From Linum tenue (Eukaryota; Streptophyta; Magnoliopsida; Malpighiales; Linaceae), in the NCBI GenBank assembly GCA_946122785.1, contig CAMGYJ010000002.1, positions 70,705,703 to 70,769,702 on the forward strand: a DNA stretch of 64,000 bases, read 5' to 3'. Made by a program: the position numbers and the translations under genes. This document shows positions 60,141 through 64,000 of this stretch, in pieces (position 1 is the first letter of the stretch; each line of letters begins with the position of its first letter). The notes beneath the pieces were generated by a model. The model was not told the DNA's origin. It ran no database searches and saw nothing but the letters and a program-made list of their open reading frames with translations.

Positions 60141-63100
60141 TGCCCAATCTCTCTCATGTCGGATATCGGTTGTATATCGCATATCCGCTCTTGTCGAAAA
60201 GAGGTTGCGCGACTACTTAAGTCTGGCAGAAGACCAATGACGGACACGGAAACTCTACGCCCCCTAGCAGAAGTCATTCCCTGTCTCCTTCCCCTTCCGA
60301 GCATTAGCAGCCTATCGAGCAGGAAACACAGGGCCAGGTAATGTAGAGCATATTGTTGTGGCAAATATATTTTTCCTTCCAGCAAGCCTCGGGCTAGTTT
60401 TTATTTTGGAGAAAGAAGCAAAGGTTTAAAATATGTGAGAGATCAAGAGAAACGGAAAGAGAAGAGGTTGCTTCGCTTCCTAAGAATTATTCCTATTCCT
60501 AAACCTAAACTTGCTCACTACCCTTACTGAGACGGCTAACAACCGTCTTAAAGTGAGATTTTAATTAAGTTTCTCCTTCGACTGAGAAAGTTTCTCTTAT
60601 AGAAGAATCAGTCTTCATGTCATCCAAAGGTGCCTAGAGGACGGGCCAGACGCAGCAGAGCGACGACCCGGGAGCGGATTACCCACCGGCAGGTAGACAG
60701 GAGACGGCCATCTCAAGGCACATCACGACCTACAGGCAAGACCGACGAGACCTGGGAAGGCAACCCGATTGGGAGTCAGAGGATCCATAGTACCTGCAGC
60801 CTTCCAGACTTCATATTCATCATTTTTGAAAGCGGGGGGAAGGGATCTCTTTTCTGCAACGGAAAAAGGGGAGCAGATTTTACTCGTCACAACCTAACGA
60901 TACATCCAATACCTATTATCTGTGCTTAGAATGCGTTGCTAGATCTCTGTTCTAGAGAGCAAACTATACAGGCAAGAACTCACTGAAAAAATGGATGCGA
61001 GCGACACAAAACTTACCTTGCTATCCACGAGACGACATTGAGGCTAACAACAGCACGATCTGCCCGCAAGGCTGATAAAGTCGGGCTTCAAAAACCCAAC
61101 CTGATTATGAAACCGCAAAACAAAAAAGGTTGACTTCCACCACATTAAAAAAGGCACCGGTTTGGGTGGATATCCCATTTTTTCGCTTCCGATTCCCAGA
61201 TGAGGTGTGTGGCGCGGTATCCTAAAGCTCAAAGTCTAACCCCTCGTCCGTGTGGATAAGATAAGGAGGGGCCTATGAAAAAACAGGTCGATTTCCATTC
61301 CTACGTCAGTGGGAGATCGGATATCGGACCCGCTTCCAATCCGGAATCTCGTAGATTAAGCTCTTCTTTCATTCCTATTGTTCAAATGCTTCCCCTTGGC
61401 TTCGGTACCAGCTAGGATTGGTAGCATAGTCTTCTCTTAGGCTTTCTCTTTGATTCGAAATGGGAGCTGCACGTTAGCACTTTACTTTATTACTTTTCCG
61501 GCATAAGAGGTCTTGTCTCTTTACAGTTTTAGCGGAATAAGCAGTCTTGGTGCTTTGGGCGCGGCACTAGTCTGACTGTGCTTTCCTAGCCAAAGGCTAT
61601 TCAGGATCTTATTTTGCCAGGAATAGGGCCTCCAACAGACAGAGTGATGCTTCTGTCTTATTATGAGAGTCTATTATTTTTTTTTAATTGTTTGGCTTAG
61701 TGTTCGTATCAAACTCTAAAAATAGGTTTTTTTGCAATTGAATCTTTTTTTACCTCAAAGGGAGTGCAGCCAGCCTATCCATCATAACATAATATAGGAA
61801 AGTACGCCCTATCCCCTGTAAACTCTGAACGAATGCTTAGTTAGCCGTGAACTCTTGTTGCTTGTAGGCAGGTAGCTCCATGTAAGGTTAGCTCGAAAGC
61901 GAGTTCTTACTCTTTGATCTTAGGGGAAGAAAGCTGTGATTACTGGGGGTGAGGTTGACCTTCTTAAAGACCGATCCCCTTAGAGTTGGTAGCTTCTAGC
62001 AGCAGTGGGATCAGTGTGAGACTAGCTGCCAAGCCATCAGTGAGATAAGGGGGCTAGGAAATCAAATAAAAAATTTAGGAAGATGAGGTTTACTCAGTAT
62101 CCAAAGCCTTATTTCTGTGGCTTTAATAATAATAAAAGTGAAAGCGTGACGATCATTAAATAACTAAAGCAAGGTCTCATATATAGGAAGACTTGCCTCT
62201 TTTTTGTTATGGAACCAGCGATTTTTAGTTGAAATCCCAAAGGATTGGTCGAACTACAATAAGCAGTAGTACGTAAGGGCTGACTTGTTTCAACATTTTA
62301 AAGACTTAGATCTCTCATACCATAAGCAAAATATTTCCTTTGGTCGACTCCTAAGATCTGTCCTAAGGTGGGAAGCGATACATCAATGAATGAAAAGAAA
62401 GAATGAAGCGACTTCTTCATAATTTAAAAATAAGAAGTGGGACCTACCCATATTTGGATGTGTGGTTATCATAGGTCAGCCAAAGAGTTCATTTTTCTCT
62501 TTCACTGGCCTATAATATAATAATTCTTTCCTTTGCTCTCAGATCGTTGTAACCTAGTGAAAACAAACAAGAGCAAAATGATAGGAAATATAGAACAATC
62601 GTGATTCAAAGTCTAATGTGTTCAGAACCTGCCGAGCAAGAAGGGCAAAGTGCTAATATGGAACAAGGGAAGAGTTTCACTCTATTGATAGAAACTTATA
62701 TTAAAAAGGAGGTAGAATTCAGTCTTTCCTTATCTAAGGAAGATGGATCTTCTCTAGTCTTTCTTATATGTGGTTGGTCCCGCCCATTAGTTCTTATATA
62801 TGCCCTCAAGGATTTAAGAAAAGGCCCTTTCAAGCCATCTTTATGTCCCCCGGTCCGGTACAAGGGCTCAATTCAATATGATATAGGACAGGCCTTCTTT
62901 CCGCGCAGCGTATCTGTGAAAAGAATCGATTCTAGTAAGTCAACTGAGTTCAGTAGTGAAGCATTGGAAGCTCAAGTCCGGAAGTCAGGAAGCTTTACAG
63001 TGGCATCACAGGAATAAGAGAAGAGGGTGCTACAGAGAAAAGAGACATGGACAATGTATCCTGAACAGTATGGCAATCTCTTCCTCTTTCGATTGGCAAA

Positions 63101-64000
63101 GAAGCAATAATAGTTTTGCGATAAAAGAAGCAACTCCTTGAGCGGCTCTATCAAGGAGCAGAGGCAAGGGATCTTCTCCAGTGGTCATTAGTAATGCACT
63201 TTGTGGTCCTTATTGGGGTTGGCAAAGCATGAGAGGAGATTCTTAACGTCAGGAATATCGGCCTTAGCATCTTTCTTATAAAAAATTATATTATCTTTCT
63301 CTACTTGAGAAGGTTCTTACCAGGCATACTACTCATCGATTATTTTGCCCTTTGGGATCGAAACAACCTATTAAGGGTTGTCGCCTACATAACCTACCTC
63401 CCAGACTAAGGGAAGAAGGTCTCAGATCACTGTAGTTCGAGCCCTTTTGTTAAAGCAGTTCCTGTACTTTGAATGAATTCAAGCTAGTAAAGTAGTCTGC
63501 TTGAAGGGGGCCCTCCTCACCTCTCCCCTTCCCCCTATCATTGAAGCAAGCCAAAAACTAACCATGATACAAGGGCCTGCCTCTCAGTACGTGAAAACGG
63601 AAGTTAGACTCTTTCACTGTATTACTTTGGCCCCTCTCTAGCCAAATCCAAAAATGGGAACAACCCCTGAGACACCGAACCAATTCCCTAGAAGTCACGC
63701 GTATACCATGTCAGCCCCCACCTTCACTAAGCAAAATAAGCAATTTTTACTGTCCATCTTTCTTTATTCCTCCGTTTCAACGAAGTTTATCCACCCTTGA
63801 GTAAGAAAAGGTGCCTCAGCGGCTATGCTTCTCCAGGGCCTTTAAAACCCGACCATAGACGTTGCTCTGCCCCCGATGTTGTAATTCTTCTAGTCATTCA
63901 CTTTCTTCGCCGCAAATGAAGAGAATAAATCCTAATAAGAGCAGAAAGAGGTCGAGTCCCTCGATCCACCCCGCTAGCCACTCCAGGTTTGGAAAGTAGG

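Larger units (their letters stand above)
55878..64000. other. Mitochondrial-like DNA, right block
   Basis: Apart from trnH and a large LINE fragment, no gene is recognised. Frames of 60-140 codons occur (57358-57597, 57837-58079, 60630-60929, 62601-63017), and none shows a domain I know. The 138-codon frame at 62601-63017 is the longest and could be an unnamed mitochondrial ORF, but composition alone does not support it. The block runs to the end of the window, so the right NUMT edge is not seen. Confidence 0.55.

Noticed and set aside
62601..63017. 138-codon frame as a new mitochondrial gene
   Set aside because: No homology that I recognise and no flanking signals. Mentioned in the block description only.
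1..64000. CRISPR arrays, bacterial operons, phage or secretion systems
   Set aside because: No repeat-spacer structure or bacterial gene organisation. The spliced genes and retrotransposons show that this is plant DNA.

Overview
The window looks like angiosperm nuclear DNA whose right two-thirds is an insertion of organelle-type, probably mitochondrial, DNA (a NUMT). Bases 1 to about 19,490 are AT-rich plant chromosome with two spliced genes, plus transposon and satellite-like sequence. From about 19,490 to the end the base composition and character change. That part has no intact protein gene that I recognise. It carries plastid-type trnD-GUC and trnH-GUG of the kind plant mitochondria use, a degenerate plastid trnT with its spacer, a mitovirus polymerase relic, short dispersed repeats and scraps of nuclear retroelements, all of which are common in plant mitochondrial genomes. 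I cannot name the species.

Layout. 462-1010: array of about 20 TTACGTAA palindromes. 6461-8246 (+): five-exon SOSEKI/DUF966 polarity gene with a TATA box. 10500-14209 (-): four-exon ARGLU1-like RS/Glu-rich gene, with a probable leader exon near 16.7-16.85 kb. 17031-17190: 3' end of a LINE. 17196-19487: a unit flanked by terminal inverted repeats that carries broken fragments of a GRAS regulator, a GH3 beta-xylosidase and a PPR gene, plus two minisatellites. 19.49-64 kb: mitochondrial-like block.

Two nearly intact LTR retrotransposons sit inside the mitochondrial-like block, each with a perfect 5-bp target duplication. Element 1 (29405-39416, minus strand, 10.0 kb) is an Athila-type Ty3/gypsy element with 1420-bp LTRs, a tRNA-Asp primer site and gag-protease-RT-RNaseH-integrase in one frame, broken only by two amber codons. 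Element 2 (50164-55872, plus strand, 5.7 kb) has 1489-bp LTRs, the same primer site and spacing, but only one 404-codon ORF and no protease or polymerase. It shares with element 1 a roughly 1.1-kb 3' module, an RNA hairpin with a compensatory base change just after the last ORF, and palindrome arrays in the LTR. The natural reading is an autonomous element and a dependent partner of one lineage. I counted 6 and 4 mismatches between the paired LTRs, so both insertions are young. Full-length nuclear retrotransposons with target duplications inside organelle-type DNA argue that this DNA now lies in the nucleus.

All identifications rest on reading the sequence. No database search was run.
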